Below, piece by piece: positions 47,051 through 57,002 of a stretch of 64,000 nucleotides of DNA (positions are counted from its first letter, which is position 1; every line of letters starts with the position of its first letter). Both the position numbers and the translations under genes were made by a program. Under the pieces are notes generated by a model. That model saw only the letters and a list, made by a program, of their open reading frames with translations, ran no database searches and had not been told where the DNA came from. The stretch comes from JAAYXS01 sp964550375 (GTDB lineage: Bacteria > Planctomycetota > Phycisphaerae > UBA1845 > Fen-1342): the NCBI GenBank assembly GCA_964550375.1, contig CAZJYX010000001.1:186001-250000 (forward strand), given 5' to 3'.

Positions 47051-49370
47051 CAATACCAGCGGAGAGGGAGAGAAGCCTGACCCCGAGTTGGTACTGACGC
47101 ACCTGGACCGCCTGCCGACCCTGTCGCCCATTGCGGTCAGGTTGCTCCAGATCACGACGGACGGGCATAGCTCCGCCGCTGACGTCGTTCGGCTGCTGCA
47201 GGCCGACCAGTCGCTGACCGCGAAGATTCTGTCGGTCGCCGGGTCGGCGTGGGCGGGCGTGAGCGCTCCCGTCACCACTCTCGAAAAGGCCGTTCCACTG
47301 CTGGGCTTCGGCCCAATCCGCAGCATCGTTCTGGCCGTGAGCGTTTTCGAATGCCTGGCCGGTGCGGCGCCAGGGAACGGCGTCTACGCTTTCGATCGGT
47401 ACGAGTTCTGGAAGCACGCCCTGGCGGTGGCATGCGCGGCACGGCGACTGGCAGAGGCGCGCCGGGACCTCCACGTTGACCCGGCCGAAGCGTTCGTGGC
47501 CGGCCTGCTGCACGACCTCGGCAAGGTGGCGCTCAGCACGGTCTTTCCGAAGGCGTACGACCGGGCGGCGGCGCATGCCAACCACTCCCGGCGGGACATT
47601 GCGGACTTCGAGCGCTCGGTTCTGGGTACGGATCACACGGTGGCGGGGCGCCGCCTGGCGGAGCGCTGGCACTTGCCACGCGAGCTGCGCGACGCAATCT
47701 GGCTGCACCATCTGGGAGCCGAGACGCTGCCGAGCTCGGTCGCCAAGCCGATGCTGGTCGGCATCGTGCAGTTGGCCGACACGCTGGCGCGCGAGCAGCG
47801 CATCGGCTATTCCGGCAACCACATGTTCTATGAGCACTCGCCACACGTGGCGGAGCGCTTCAACTTCTCGGCCCAGCAGATCGAGCACGTGGTGGCGAAC
47901 CTGGTTGGCGACGTCGTTACGCACGCCCAGATTCTGGGCTTGGGGACGCAGGCGCCCGAAGCCGTGTATCTGCAGGCGATTACGCGCGCAAACACCGAGT
48001 TGGGCCGCCTGAATACCGAACTGTCGGTTAGCAGCCGCAAGCTCGCCGCCGGCGCCCGTTACTTCCGCGCCATCAGTCATTTCGATCAGCTTCTCGATGC
48101 CACCTCGGATCCTCCCGCGGTTGTCGCGGCTATGGCGGCGGCAGCCGTCGTTGCGCTACAGCGGCCGCGCGTGGGCGCGTTTGGCTTGCGCGAGCACCAC
48201 GCGGCGGTGGATCTGTGCTGGGTTCACGACGAGACCGGCCGCGGCGGGCGCCTGGCGCAGCGCGTGCCGAGTGACATGCAGGAGTGGCTGTCCAGCCCCG
48301 GTGACTTGGCGAGCTTAGTGGTGTCCGAGGCCCCGCCGTCCTTGTGTCGCATGCTGGAGCCGGCTTTCGATGATCTGGGGCGCGCCACGGCCTGGCTCAT
48401 TCCCGTGGTGCATGACCAGCAGCTTGTGGGCGGGGTGGTCTTCTGCTCGGAGGCCGACGAGCGCGGCCGGCTGGCTCCCGAGGCTGACGACCTCAGGTCT
48501 TTCGTCGCGAGCCTGGCCCTGGCGCTCGGCCGGGCCAATGCCCAGGTGGACGCGCGGCGCCTGGCTGATGACCTGGCCCAGACTAACCGGCGGTTGCAGC
48601 AGGCGCAAGTGGAACTGCTGAGGTCGCGAACGCTCTCGATGATCGCGGAGATGGCGGCCGGCGCGGCGCACGAGTTGAACGGGCCGCTAACCGTGATCTC
48701 GGGTCGGGCCCAGATGTTGACGCAGTCGCTCCAGGCCCCGGACGTCCTGCGGGCACTCGACCAGATTCGCGGCAAGGCCCATGAGTGCAGCGCGATCGTC
48801 TCGGCCTTGATGGATTTCGCGCGGCCGCGCCCGCCGACGCTGGCGCCCGTTTCCATTCCGGAGTTGTTGGAGGAAGTGCGGGCCGATTGGTTGCAGCGCG
48901 CCGAGCTGGGCGACGCGGCGCTCGAGCTTGAAGTGCGGATGACTGCGCCCGGCGCGGCCCCGCGGCGCGCCGCCGATCCGCTGACCATTCGGGGTGACCG
49001 CGACCAGCTCCGGACCGTGCTTAACGAGCTGATCAGCAACGCAGTGGACGCGGTTTCGACCACGGGAGGGTCAATCGCGATCCGTTGTCAGCCATCGGTT
49101 ACTGAAGGGCTGGTTGAGATTTCGGTGCGCGACACGGGCTGCGGGATGACGCCGGCGGTTCTGCAGCGGGCTTTTGATCCGTTCTTCTCGCACCGCAACG
49201 CCGGCCGGGGGCGCGGCCTGGGGCTGGCCCGTGCTTATCGGATCATCGAAGGGCACGGTGGCCGGGTCTGGCTTGAGAGTGTTGCCGGGGAAGGCACAAC
49301 GGCGCACGTCGTGCTGCCGCGCGTGCCGCCGGCGCCGGCCGATCACGGCTGGCAGTCGCCAACCTCCTGA
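47028..49370 (+). CDS. HDOD-GAF-histidine kinase hybrid
   Basis: A 780-residue cytoplasmic sensor kinase started by a GTG at 47028 inside the response-regulator gene. Residues about 25-230 form an HDOD domain (LPTLSPIAVRLLQ, VRLLQADQSLTAKILSVAGSA, AGLLHDLGKVAL); a GAF-like domain lies about 345-500; a coiled linker is at about 505-535. HisKA has His548 in AAHELNGPLTVISGRAQML, and the ATPase has the N box NELISNAVDAV, G1 VRDTGCGMTP, F box FDPFFS and G2 GRGLGLA. There is no transmembrane segment. It probably phosphorylates Asp129 of the preceding regulator. What the HDOD and GAF domains sense is unknown. Confidence 0.9.
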   Translation: MDELRGRSNTSGEGEKPDPELVLTHLDRLPTLSPIAVRLLQITTDGHSSAADVVRLLQADQSLTAKILSVAGSAWAGVSAPVTTLEKAVPLLGFGPIRSIVLAVSVFECLAGAAPGNGVYAFDRYEFWKHALAVACAARRLAEARRDLHVDPAEAFVAGLLHDLGKVALSTVFPKAYDRAAAHANHSRRDIADFERSVLGTDHTVAGRRLAERWHLPRELRDAIWLHHLGAETLPSSVAKPMLVGIVQLADTLAREQRIGYSGNHMFYEHSPHVAERFNFSAQQIEHVVANLVGDVVTHAQILGLGTQAPEAVYLQAITRANTELGRLNTELSVSSRKLAAGARYFRAISHFDQLLDATSDPPAVVAAMAAAAVVALQRPRVGAFGLREHHAAVDLCWVHDETGRGGRLAQRVPSDMQEWLSSPGDLASLVVSEAPPSLCRMLEPAFDDLGRATAWLIPVVHDQQLVGGVVFCSEADERGRLAPEADDLRSFVASLALALGRANAQVDARRLADDLAQTNRRLQQAQVELLRSRTLSMIAEMAAGAAHELNGPLTVISGRAQMLTQSLQAPDVLRALDQIRGKAHECSAIVSALMDFARPRPPTLAPVSIPELLEEVRADWLQRAELGDAALELEVRMTAPGAAPRRAADPLTIRGDRDQLRTVLNELISNAVDAVSTTGGSIAIRCQPSVTEGLVEISVRDTGCGMTPAVLQRAFDPFFSHRNAGRGRGLGLARAYRIIEGHGGRVWLESVAGEGTTAHVVLPRVPPAPADHGWQSPTS

Positions 49371-49381
49371 AACGATGTAAC

Positions 49382-49684
49382 TTACGCTGCGATGAGGTTA
49401 CCGGCGTCAGCAACGATGACAACGGTCGATCCGGCCGGATCGCGCAGCTCGATCTTGACACGTCCTTGCGCCCGCAGTCGGTCCCGCAATGCCTCGCTTG
49501 CTATGTATACCACGGTGCCGGCGACACGACGGTCGCCGCTGAAGAACAGTTCGCGGAGGCGCTTCTTGACCGAGTTGGACGTGCGCTGACAGGGCTCCCA
49601 ACTGGCCCACTCCGGGGGCCGCCCCGGGGTTCTCACTCGCACACGTGCCCCAGCCGCCAGTTTCACCTTCGCTCTGCTCAGCAT
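49382..49684 (-). CDS. Hypothetical basic protein
   Basis: A 100-residue basic protein starting at the ATG at 49684 (MLSRAKVKLAAGARVRVRTP). The middle reads WEPCQRTSNSVKKRLRELFFSG and the end KIELRDPAGSTVVIVADAGNLIAA, giving a beta-strand-like C-terminus. The frame is open further upstream but that part is Arg/Ser-rich noise. It converges with the kinase gene, leaving about ten bases between. I do not recognise a family. Confidence 0.5.
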   Translation of the reverse strand: MLSRAKVKLAAGARVRVRTPGRPPEWASWEPCQRTSNSVKKRLRELFFSGDRRVAGTVVYIASEALRDRLRAQGRVKIELRDPAGSTVVIVADAGNLIAA

Positions 49685-50028
49685 ATGCACCTCCGTCCGC
49701 GGGCGCTGCCGCACGCCATCTTCTGACAAGTACTGCAATTCCGTGGGTCGCCGTCGCCTGCTACAACATTGGCGACTACGGCGGGAGGGCCGGGTTGACC
49801 GCCGCTCCCCATACCGCGCTCTCACCGGCAGAATACGCCTTCCCAAGAGTCCCGCCACGCCACCCGCCCACAGATTTCGGATAAGAGTATGTCAAGAAAT
49901 CGTTTGCGGTCTCGCTGCCGCCGATGGGCGTGCGGCTGGCCGCTTGTTCGGCCGCGCGGCCGACCGCCGCCCCAGTTTTCCTCTCTGGTCAGCTATGCAG
50001 GGCCGGCGCGGCGTGACAGAATCCCCTT
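49685..50028. other. Intergenic stretch between divergent genes
   Basis: About 344 bases upstream of both the small basic protein (minus) and the AsmA-like gene (plus). It has moderate A/T content but no promoter I can support confidently, and no tRNA, hairpin or repeat was seen. Confidence 0.35.
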
Positions 50029-53000
50029 ATGAAGCGGAGTCTGAGGCGCTGGCTGAGGCTGTTCATATGGACCATGGTCGCCGGCCTAGTCTTCGCAACG
50101 TCGGCGTACCTCTACCTTACGCGCCCCGCACGGCTGCATGCGGCGGTAGTCGGTTTGCTCGCGGCGGCGGACATTGACGTTGGCAACATCGGCGCCGTCT
50201 CCTTCTCGTTCAGCGACGGCCTGGAGTTGCTGGATGTGGACCTTGGTTTGCGGTCCGGCTCGCAGGCAGCGGCCGAGCCGGGGGAAGGCCGCCTGAGCGC
50301 CCGGCTACGCGTGGCGCGCGCCTGTATCCGCTGTAACCCGTTCGAGTTAGCGACCGGCCGGCCGCGCGTGCGGCAGGTGGTGCTGCACGAGGCCGATTTG
50401 GCGCTGCTATGCCAGCCGCCGGGAGCTACACCGGACGCCGAATCCGGCACGCGCACGGGGCGCTGGCTGGCATTGCTGCCGCAGGTTGCCGGCGCGGCCA
50501 GTTGGCCGACAATCCACCTTGCCAGCGGCTATGTGCGGCTGTTGGCTGTCACGGAGGGCGCGCCGCAGCTCGTACGCCAATGGCGCGTCACGGGTTACGC
50601 CGCCCCGCGCGGGGCCGGGTATCACGCCCGGCTCGTGCAGGTGGGCGGCGGCGATGTGGCCCTGGCTGAGTTGAGCTGGGACACCGAGACGGCGGTGGGC
50701 GAGCTGGCGACCGGCTGGCTGGACCTGGAGAGTGCGGCGGCAGTCTTGCCCCGGACGCTGGCGGACACGTTCGCCCAGTGGGTGATCCGTGGGCGCGTGC
50801 GTGTCGAGCACCTCGCCCTGAGCCTGGGTAGTCTGGGGGCGGACGAGGCGTCGCCGGCATTTCGGGCCCCGCATCTGGAAACCGCCCGACTAAGTATCGC
50901 GGATGGTCGTTGCGCTCTGCCGGTCGAGGCAAGCGACGTCGGATCGTCGCCGTCGCGGCGTTTCGCCCAGGTGTCGGACGCGCGGATCGCGCTGGAGTTG
51001 ACCAGCAGTCCGGATGGGGGGGGGCAGGTCGTTGTACATGGGGCGGGGCGTCTGAATGGAGCCCCCGTGGCGATCAGCCTGGACGCGCGGCCGTCGCAGT
51101 TGACAGCGTGGCCACCCGTGCTGGACGGTCCGCTGGAGGGTGAGTTGCGTCTCGAACGCTGCGCGCTGCCCACCAAGCAGGAGCACGCGGACTTCGTGCT
51201 CAGTCCGCATCTGCCGCGCGGCGTGCACGGTTTTCTCAACGACTTCGAGCCTGAGGGGGTGGTTAACTTGTCGCTGCGGTTCCAGCGCGCTTCCGGCGAG
51301 ACGGCAGCAGGCGGTGCGGCTCTACACTTCGAGGGCGAGGTGGAGCCGCTGGGTTGCCGCTGTCGCTACGACGACTTCCCATACCCGTTCGAGGATGTCC
51401 GCGGGCGCGTGCGTTTTTCGCCTGCCGGCATCGTTCTGGACGGCCTCGTGGCGCGGCACGGCTCGGCCCGCGTGCGTGCCACCGGCACGGTCGACCGCCC
51501 GCGGCGGGCTTCCGGCTTGGACCTGACCTTCGCCGGCAGTAACGTGCCGCTGGACGCCGAACTGTTCACAGCGCTGCCGCCCGAGTATCAGCGCCTCTGG
51601 TCGGAGGTGGCGCCCATCGGCCTATGTGACGTGCTCGTACGCCTCCAGCGCGCGGACGCGGCCCCCGACGCCGCCAAGTCCGAGCCGACCGATGTGCGCG
51701 TGGACGCCCGGCTGCGGGCCGGCAGCCTATCGCTTGACACGCAGCAGCGGCTGCAATGCGCGGACGGCGCCGTGACGATTGCCGGCGGCGTCGTGACCGT
51801 ACACGAACTGCACGGCTACCTGGATGATGGGGCCGTGCGGCTGGCGGGCACCGTGGCGGTCGCGGGCGGCGCCGAGCAGCTTGACCTGGTGATCGAGGCC
51901 CAGGATGTACCGGTGGAACGGCGGGCGGTGGTGCGGGCCCTGCCGGGCGAAGCCGTCGCCGAGATCAGCTTCACAGGTCGCGCCGACGTATGGGGGCGCG
52001 TGCGGGGCGTGGGCTTGCGCGGCGCGCACGAGACCGAGTACACGGTGCACGTCAAGGACGGCAGTCTCGCCGGGTTCGACCCCCGGCAATCGTGGGCGGA
52101 CTGTGAGGGCTGGCTGACCGTCACGCCGGAACGTCAGTTGATTCATAGCTTCTCGGCGCGGCAGGCGGCCGCGCGGCTGGAGATCGGCGGCACCTTGCCG
52201 TCCGGCCCGGACGGGCCGGAGTCAGCCGTGCTGGAAGTGCGTGTCAGCGCCGCTCCGTTGGATGAACTGGTGCGGCAGTTCGTTCCGCCCGCGTGGCGTG
52301 AGCAGGTGGCAGCGCTGGGGCTGGGGGGGACGGGCGACGTGGCGCTCCAGGTGGGGCCGGCGGAAGAGGCCGGCGGAGCGACGAAGGCGGCCGCGCTGGT
52401 GCAGATTGCCGCCGAGCGCATGGCCGCGGCGGTGTTGCCGGTGGAGTTGCGCGACGTCCGCGCGCGGGCCACTTTGGCGGCCAATGTCCTGGACGTGCAT
52501 GAGTTCAACGCCCGCCAGGGGGCCGCCGGCGCTGTGACGGCTGACGGGCGGTTCCGGTGGAACACCGCCGGGCGAGCGGCTGACTTCAGCCTGCGCGTCG
52601 CCCAAGTGGAACTGACCGAAGCGCTGGTCGCGGCGCTGCCGGCGCCATTGGCCCGGCTGCTCCAGCGCATGCAGGCCGGCGGTCTGTGGGGGGCCGATCT
52701 TGACCGCGTGCGGCTCGAGGACGATGGTCGCCCGACCTGGGACTTCGCGGGCCGCGTCATGATCGACTCTGGGACACTGGATCTGGGCCTGCCGCTGACC
52801 GGCGTGGTTGGGCAACTGGCGGGCACCTGCCACGTGCGGCCCGACGGCCAGGTGGCGTTGCAGGCCGGTCTCGCCGTGGAGCGCGGCGAAGTAGCCGGCC
52901 GACCACTGGCGAACTGGGCCGGCCAACTCGAGTACAACCCCGATGAACCGTGGGTGCGTCTGGATGATCTGCACGGGCGATTGTGTGACGGCGACGTGCT

Positions 53001-53589
53001 GGGCTATGTGCACATTTCGCCGGAGACTTCGGACTACGAGCTTTCGCTGACACTGCAGGACGTCGCACTACAGCAGCTCTGGCCGGGCCAGGCAGAGCCC
53101 GCCGCGGCGCCCCGCCGGGGGCGCTTGGACGGGCACATATACCTCCGCGGTCGGGCGTCAGACGTGGACGCGCGGCGGGGCGGCGGGAGCCTGCGCATCC
53201 GCGGGGGCTCGATCCTGAATACACCCGTATTGGCCAAGGTGGCCGCGGCCGATGAGCGCACGACCGACGTATACGACACGGCCGAGGTGCGCTTCATGTG
53301 GGCCGGTGCTGAGCTGCAACTGACGCGCGTCGAGCTGCAAAGCCGCGACCTGCGCCTGGTGGGCCACGGCACGTGGAACATGAGCACGGACGAAATCGCG
53401 CTGCTGCTGGTGGGGGCCCATCCGCGGAACTGGCCGCGCGTGGCCGTCCTGACAGATCTGCTCGAAACCACCGGGCGGGAATTGGTGCAGTATCACGTGC
53501 GTGGCACCGTGGCCGAACCGCAGGTGAGCGCGGAACCGCTGTACAAGCTCAACGAGGCCCTGCGCGCGCTGCTTGCCGGTGACCGGTAG
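50029..53589 (+). CDS. Very large AsmA/TamB-like protein
   Basis: A 1186-residue protein with one N-terminal transmembrane helix (about residues 8-30: RLFIWTMVAGLVFATSAYLYL) and a long beta-rich exterior. Repeated segments, each with a YDDFPYPFEDVRGRVRFSPAG or VHELHGYLDDGAVRLAG character, alternate strand and glycine turns, as expected for the AsmA/TamB/DUF3971 group. The C-terminal 150 residues (GSLRIRGGSILNTPVLAKV ... VQYHVRGTVAEPQVSAEPLYKLNEALRALL) match the AsmA-like C-terminal domain. Such proteins bridge inner and outer membranes for lipid transport. Its length, one helix and exterior are consistent with an outer-membrane lipid or envelope role. Confidence 0.75.
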   Translation: MKRSLRRWLRLFIWTMVAGLVFATSAYLYLTRPARLHAAVVGLLAAADIDVGNIGAVSFSFSDGLELLDVDLGLRSGSQAAAEPGEGRLSARLRVARACIRCNPFELATGRPRVRQVVLHEADLALLCQPPGATPDAESGTRTGRWLALLPQVAGAASWPTIHLASGYVRLLAVTEGAPQLVRQWRVTGYAAPRGAGYHARLVQVGGGDVALAELSWDTETAVGELATGWLDLESAAAVLPRTLADTFAQWVIRGRVRVEHLALSLGSLGADEASPAFRAPHLETARLSIADGRCALPVEASDVGSSPSRRFAQVSDARIALELTSSPDGGGQVVVHGAGRLNGAPVAISLDARPSQLTAWPPVLDGPLEGELRLERCALPTKQEHADFVLSPHLPRGVHGFLNDFEPEGVVNLSLRFQRASGETAAGGAALHFEGEVEPLGCRCRYDDFPYPFEDVRGRVRFSPAGIVLDGLVARHGSARVRATGTVDRPRRASGLDLTFAGSNVPLDAELFTALPPEYQRLWSEVAPIGLCDVLVRLQRADAAPDAAKSEPTDVRVDARLRAGSLSLDTQQRLQCADGAVTIAGGVVTVHELHGYLDDGAVRLAGTVAVAGGAEQLDLVIEAQDVPVERRAVVRALPGEAVAEISFTGRADVWGRVRGVGLRGAHETEYTVHVKDGSLAGFDPRQSWADCEGWLTVTPERQLIHSFSARQAAARLEIGGTLPSGPDGPESAVLEVRVSAAPLDELVRQFVPPAWREQVAALGLGGTGDVALQVGPAEEAGGATKAAALVQIAAERMAAAVLPVELRDVRARATLAANVLDVHEFNARQGAAGAVTADGRFRWNTAGRAADFSLRVAQVELTEALVAALPAPLARLLQRMQAGGLWGADLDRVRLEDDGRPTWDFAGRVMIDSGTLDLGLPLTGVVGQLAGTCHVRPDGQVALQAGLAVERGEVAGRPLANWAGQLEYNPDEPWVRLDDLHGRLCDGDVLGYVHISPETSDYELSLTLQDVALQQLWPGQAEPAAAPRRGRLDGHIYLRGRASDVDARRGGGSLRIRGGSILNTPVLAKVAAADERTTDVYDTAEVRFMWAGAELQLTRVELQSRDLRLVGHGTWNMSTDEIALLLVGAHPRNWPRVAVLTDLLETTGRELVQYHVRGTVAEPQVSAEPLYKLNEALRALLAGDR

Positions 53590-53606
53590 TCCCGCCCGCG
53601 GCGGCG

Positions 53607-55295
53607 TTACTCCAGGTAGCCCAGCTCGCTCAGACGCTCCTCAAGCAGACGCCGATCCTCGTCGCTGTATACCTCGATCGCCTCGTCGACCGGCTTCTTC
53701 AGCGGCGGCTCGCGTTCGACAACCGGCGCGGAGGTGAACAGCTCACTCAGCACGCGGCCTTCCATGTCCACCGGCACGCGCAGGCCCAGGGCCGCGAGCA
53801 TGGTCGGGGCGATATCGACAATGTTGGCCTCGCTGCGCCCGCCGCGCTGAATGTTGCGGCCGCCCGCGGCCAGGATGCCCTCGTCGCGGTGCGTGCCCTC
53901 CAGCCGGGCGGATTCGCACCAGCGCACGGCCCGGCGGCTGCGAATCTTACGCACTACCGCCAGCCCAGGGTTGGGTACCAGCAACAGGTCCGGCAGATTC
54001 GGATTCTCGCTGCGGTCGCACCCATACAGCTCCTCGGTCTTATGTACTTCCGGGAAGACGTTGAGCGGGCGGCCCGCGCGGTCACGCGCGCGGACGCTCA
54101 GCAGCCGCTGGATCAGCTCGTCGCGCAGGGGTTCGTAGTCGGCCGGCGCGACGATGCCGTGCGGCCCGCGACCCTTGAGGTTGATATACAAGTAGCCGTA
54201 GATCCCGGCATGCATAACACAGGCCCGTGTGCGCGACCAATCAACCGCCAACTCACGTTCGATGCCGCGGCTGCCCTGCTCGAAACGCGTGGCCCGCCCC
54301 TTGGTCAACCGGTGCCACAGGTGGCCCGTCCGGGTGGCGGCCTGCTCCCAGGCACTGCGCAGTTGCAGGTAGCCCCACTTGTGCAGCAGCAGGTTAGGCT
54401 GGGCCTTGCCGTCCAGGCTGCCGTGCCCGTGGTCCGACATGATCAGCACGGTGGCGCCCTTGCTCTCGGCGTAGGCGAACATGCCGCCCAGCACGTCGTC
54501 CAGGTGCTTGAACACCTGCGCCACCATGGCCGCCTCGCGCGGGTAGTGGCCGCGCGTCTTCGGATCCAGGTACTTCCACGCTTTGTGCTGGACGTTGTCC
54601 ACCAGCTTGAAGACCGTCATCAGCACGTCCCAGCCGAACTTGTCGCCGCAGTAGCGCGTCAGCGTGAGCCCCTGGTCGAAGCTGTGGCTGATGTAGTCGA
54701 GGTTCGTGGCCAGCACGTCCTGGCCGCCCAGCGCGCGGCGCTGCCAGTTCGTGCGGTAGTTGTAGCTCGGGATGAGCTGGAAGATCTCGTCCTTGAGCTC
54801 GCGGGGATAGGTGAAGTCCTCCTTGATGCTGGGCGTCTCGAAGCCGCTGATCATGAAGCCGTTGACCGGGCGGGGCGGAAAGGTCATCGGGACGTTGATG
54901 CTGCCGACACGCAGGCCCTTCTCACTAAGCAGATCCCAGATGGTCTTCTCGCGAATCTGGTACGTGCTGTTGAAGGTCAGCTCGTGGTGGGTGGCGTCGT
55001 ATTTCTCGAAGTCGAGAATGCCGTGCTGACCCGGGCCCTTGCCGGTCATGAAGGTCGTCCAGGCCGCCGGCGTGATGGGCGGCTTGGTCGAATACAACAC
55101 GCCCGCCACGCCCTCCGCGATGAACCGCCGCAGGTTGGGCATGTGGCCGTCGTCCATCAGCGGCGTCAGCACGTCGAACGTGGCCCCGTCCAGTCCGATA
55201 ATCAGCAGGCGCTCCACCAGCGCCTTGAGCGGCCGTGGCGCCGCTGGGCGCGTTGCCGTCCGGAGTTCGTCAGTAGTCCGTGCACTTGAGTTCAT
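53607..55295 (-). CDS. Alkaline phosphatase-superfamily hydrolase (type I phosphodiesterase-like)
   Basis: A 562-residue enzyme of the phosphodiesterase/nucleotide pyrophosphatase group. Metal-site motifs are LLIIGLDGATFDVL near the N-terminus, the predicted Thr nucleophile region STKPPITPAAWTTFMTG, and IMSDHGHGSLDG. These residues fit the two-zinc alkaline-phosphatase fold. There is no signal peptide from the chosen start, the ATG at 55295 (MNSSARTTDEL); the upstream frame is Arg/Ala-rich and rejected. It is convergent with the AsmA-like gene, with about 17 bases between. The substrate is unknown; such enzymes in this phylum are often unassigned. Confidence 0.85.
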   Translation of the reverse strand: MNSSARTTDELRTATRPAAPRPLKALVERLLIIGLDGATFDVLTPLMDDGHMPNLRRFIAEGVAGVLYSTKPPITPAAWTTFMTGKGPGQHGILDFEKYDATHHELTFNSTYQIREKTIWDLLSEKGLRVGSINVPMTFPPRPVNGFMISGFETPSIKEDFTYPRELKDEIFQLIPSYNYRTNWQRRALGGQDVLATNLDYISHSFDQGLTLTRYCGDKFGWDVLMTVFKLVDNVQHKAWKYLDPKTRGHYPREAAMVAQVFKHLDDVLGGMFAYAESKGATVLIMSDHGHGSLDGKAQPNLLLHKWGYLQLRSAWEQAATRTGHLWHRLTKGRATRFEQGSRGIERELAVDWSRTRACVMHAGIYGYLYINLKGRGPHGIVAPADYEPLRDELIQRLLSVRARDRAGRPLNVFPEVHKTEELYGCDRSENPNLPDLLLVPNPGLAVVRKIRSRRAVRWCESARLEGTHRDEGILAAGGRNIQRGGRSEANIVDIAPTMLAALGLRVPVDMEGRVLSELFTSAPVVEREPPLKKPVDEAIEVYSDEDRRLLEERLSELGYLE

Positions 55296-55478
55296 GGTGC
55301 TAAATCCTTGCCGCCAGTGCGTGACGCCCAGGCAGGAATGTACCCGCCCGGCGCCGCCGATTCCGAGTCGCGCCGCCGCGCCCGCCACGGCTCGTGCCGC
55401 CGCCGGGCAACCCACCGGCACCACCTATCAGGATAACCGTTTTTCGCCGGCTGAATAGCCCGCCGCGCCGGCCGGCGG

Positions 55479-56909
55479 CTAACGCGGACGCCGCTGCCGG
55501 GTCGGACGCACCACCAGATCGTAACCCTGCGTGTCGATTACCTCGGCTCGGATGAACTCGCCCGGCTTGCGCGGCGCGCCCGGCAGCAGGCACAGGGCGT
55601 CCACCTCCGGCGCCTGCCCGGCGTGACGCCCGGCCGCGCCGTCCGCCTGTCGCTCGTCCACCAGCACCTCCAATCTCCGGCCCACCCGTCGCCGGGCCGC
55701 CCGCAACGCCAACTCCTGCTGGGTCAGCATGAAGTGCTCGTAGCGCTCGGCCTTCTCGGCTTCGTCAAGCGGCTCCGGCAGGCGCGCCGCCGGCGTCTCC
55801 GGCTCGTGCGAGTACTTGAAGGCCCCGGCCGCGTCGAAGCCGAAGTCCCGCATGAAGGCCAGCAGCTCCGCGAACTCCGCCTCCGTCTCGCCGGGGAACC
55901 CAACGATCATCGTCGTGCGAATGGCGACGTCCGGAATGCGCGCCCGGATGCGCCCCAGCAGCGCTTCAGTCTGGGCGCGCGTTATCCGCCGCCCCATCAA
56001 CTTCAGCATGCGCGTGTTGATGTGCTGCAATGGAATGTCAATGTACTTGACCACGCGCTGGCACTCGGCGATGGCGGCCAGGATCTCGTCCGTCAGCACC
56101 GTCGGGTAGACGTACATCAGCCGCAGCCAGCGGGCTCCGGCGCATTCGCCGTCCAGCCGCCGCAACAGGCCGGCCAGCCCGGGCGTGTAGCCGATGTCAG
56201 CGCCGTAGCTGGTCGTGTCCTGTCCGATGAGCACGAGTTCGCGCGCCCCGTCGGCGATCAGCTCGCGACACTCGGCCACCAGCTCATCCGGGCTCTTGCT
56301 GTGCAGCGGGCCGCGAATCGCCGGTATGGTGCAGAAGGTGCATCTCTGGTTGCAGCCCTCGCTGATGCGCACGTAAGCGTAGTGCCGGGGCGTCAGACGC
56401 AGCCGGCCCTGGTCCGACCAGGGCTGGGCGTGATAGTCGCCCAGGTAGCAGTCCACCGCGGCGGCGCGCGGGCGCTGCCAGACCGCGCGGGCCACGTCCG
56501 CGCGGTTGTGTACTCCCACCAGCACGTCAACTTCCGGGACGCGCTCCCGAATCTGCTCGCCATCCCGCTGTACCAGGCAGCCGGCTACCACGATGCGTTT
56601 CAGTTCCCCGCGCCGCTTGCGCTCGGCCAGTTCGGCAATGACGGCCATGGCTTCGTCGCGGGCGGCCCCCAGAAAGCCGCACGTGTTGACGACAATTGTG
56701 TCGGCGGCCGACTCGTCCAGGCTGATGATCGCGCCGGACTCGGCGACCTGCGCCAGCATGCGTTCGGAGTCCACCAGGTTCTTCACGCAACCCAGCGAAA
56801 CGAAGCCGACGACGGGGGGGACGGCCGGCGCGGCGCGGTCCCGGGCCGGCGCCGCAGCGCCGTTGCGTCTGCGTCGTCCAGACTGCTTGGCCTTCCTCAA
56901 CTGTGACAT
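55479..56909 (-). CDS. rimO: Ribosomal protein S12 methylthiotransferase RimO
   Basis: A 476-residue radical-SAM methylthiotransferase. The UPF0004 domain has cluster cysteines in VGFVSLGCVKNLVDSERML, VVNTCGFLG and VAGCLVQRDG. The radical-SAM site is CNQRCTFC (RISEGCNQRCTFCTIPAIRG), the RimO rather than MiaB pattern. A TRAM domain lies at the C-terminus. It modifies Asp88 of ribosomal protein S12. The start is the ATG at 56909 (MSQLRKAKQ); a divergent MBOAT gene begins about 200 bases upstream. A promoter-like element lies in that gap. Confidence 0.95.
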   Translation of the reverse strand: MSQLRKAKQSGRRRRNGAAAPARDRAAPAVPPVVGFVSLGCVKNLVDSERMLAQVAESGAIISLDESAADTIVVNTCGFLGAARDEAMAVIAELAERKRRGELKRIVVAGCLVQRDGEQIRERVPEVDVLVGVHNRADVARAVWQRPRAAAVDCYLGDYHAQPWSDQGRLRLTPRHYAYVRISEGCNQRCTFCTIPAIRGPLHSKSPDELVAECRELIADGARELVLIGQDTTSYGADIGYTPGLAGLLRRLDGECAGARWLRLMYVYPTVLTDEILAAIAECQRVVKYIDIPLQHINTRMLKLMGRRITRAQTEALLGRIRARIPDVAIRTTMIVGFPGETEAEFAELLAFMRDFGFDAAGAFKYSHEPETPAARLPEPLDEAEKAERYEHFMLTQQELALRAARRRVGRRLEVLVDERQADGAAGRHAGQAPEVDALCLLPGAPRKPGEFIRAEVIDTQGYDLVVRPTRQRRPR

Positions 56910-56973
56910 CCATTCAGGCGGTCTGCGGCGGAGGGCTCGCGCTGTTGCCGCCGACCATGCGAACACCCACCAG

Positions 56974-57002
56974 AGTTTAGCGGTCCTTCTGGGGCGCGAC
57001 AA
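56974..57002 (-). promoter_or_regulatory. Candidate promoter for rimO
   Basis: On the minus strand: -35 TTGTCG (57002-56997), 17-base spacer, -10 TAAACT (56979-56974), 65 bases before the rimO ATG. Four of six positions match consensus in each box. Acceptable but not strong. Confidence 0.4.
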
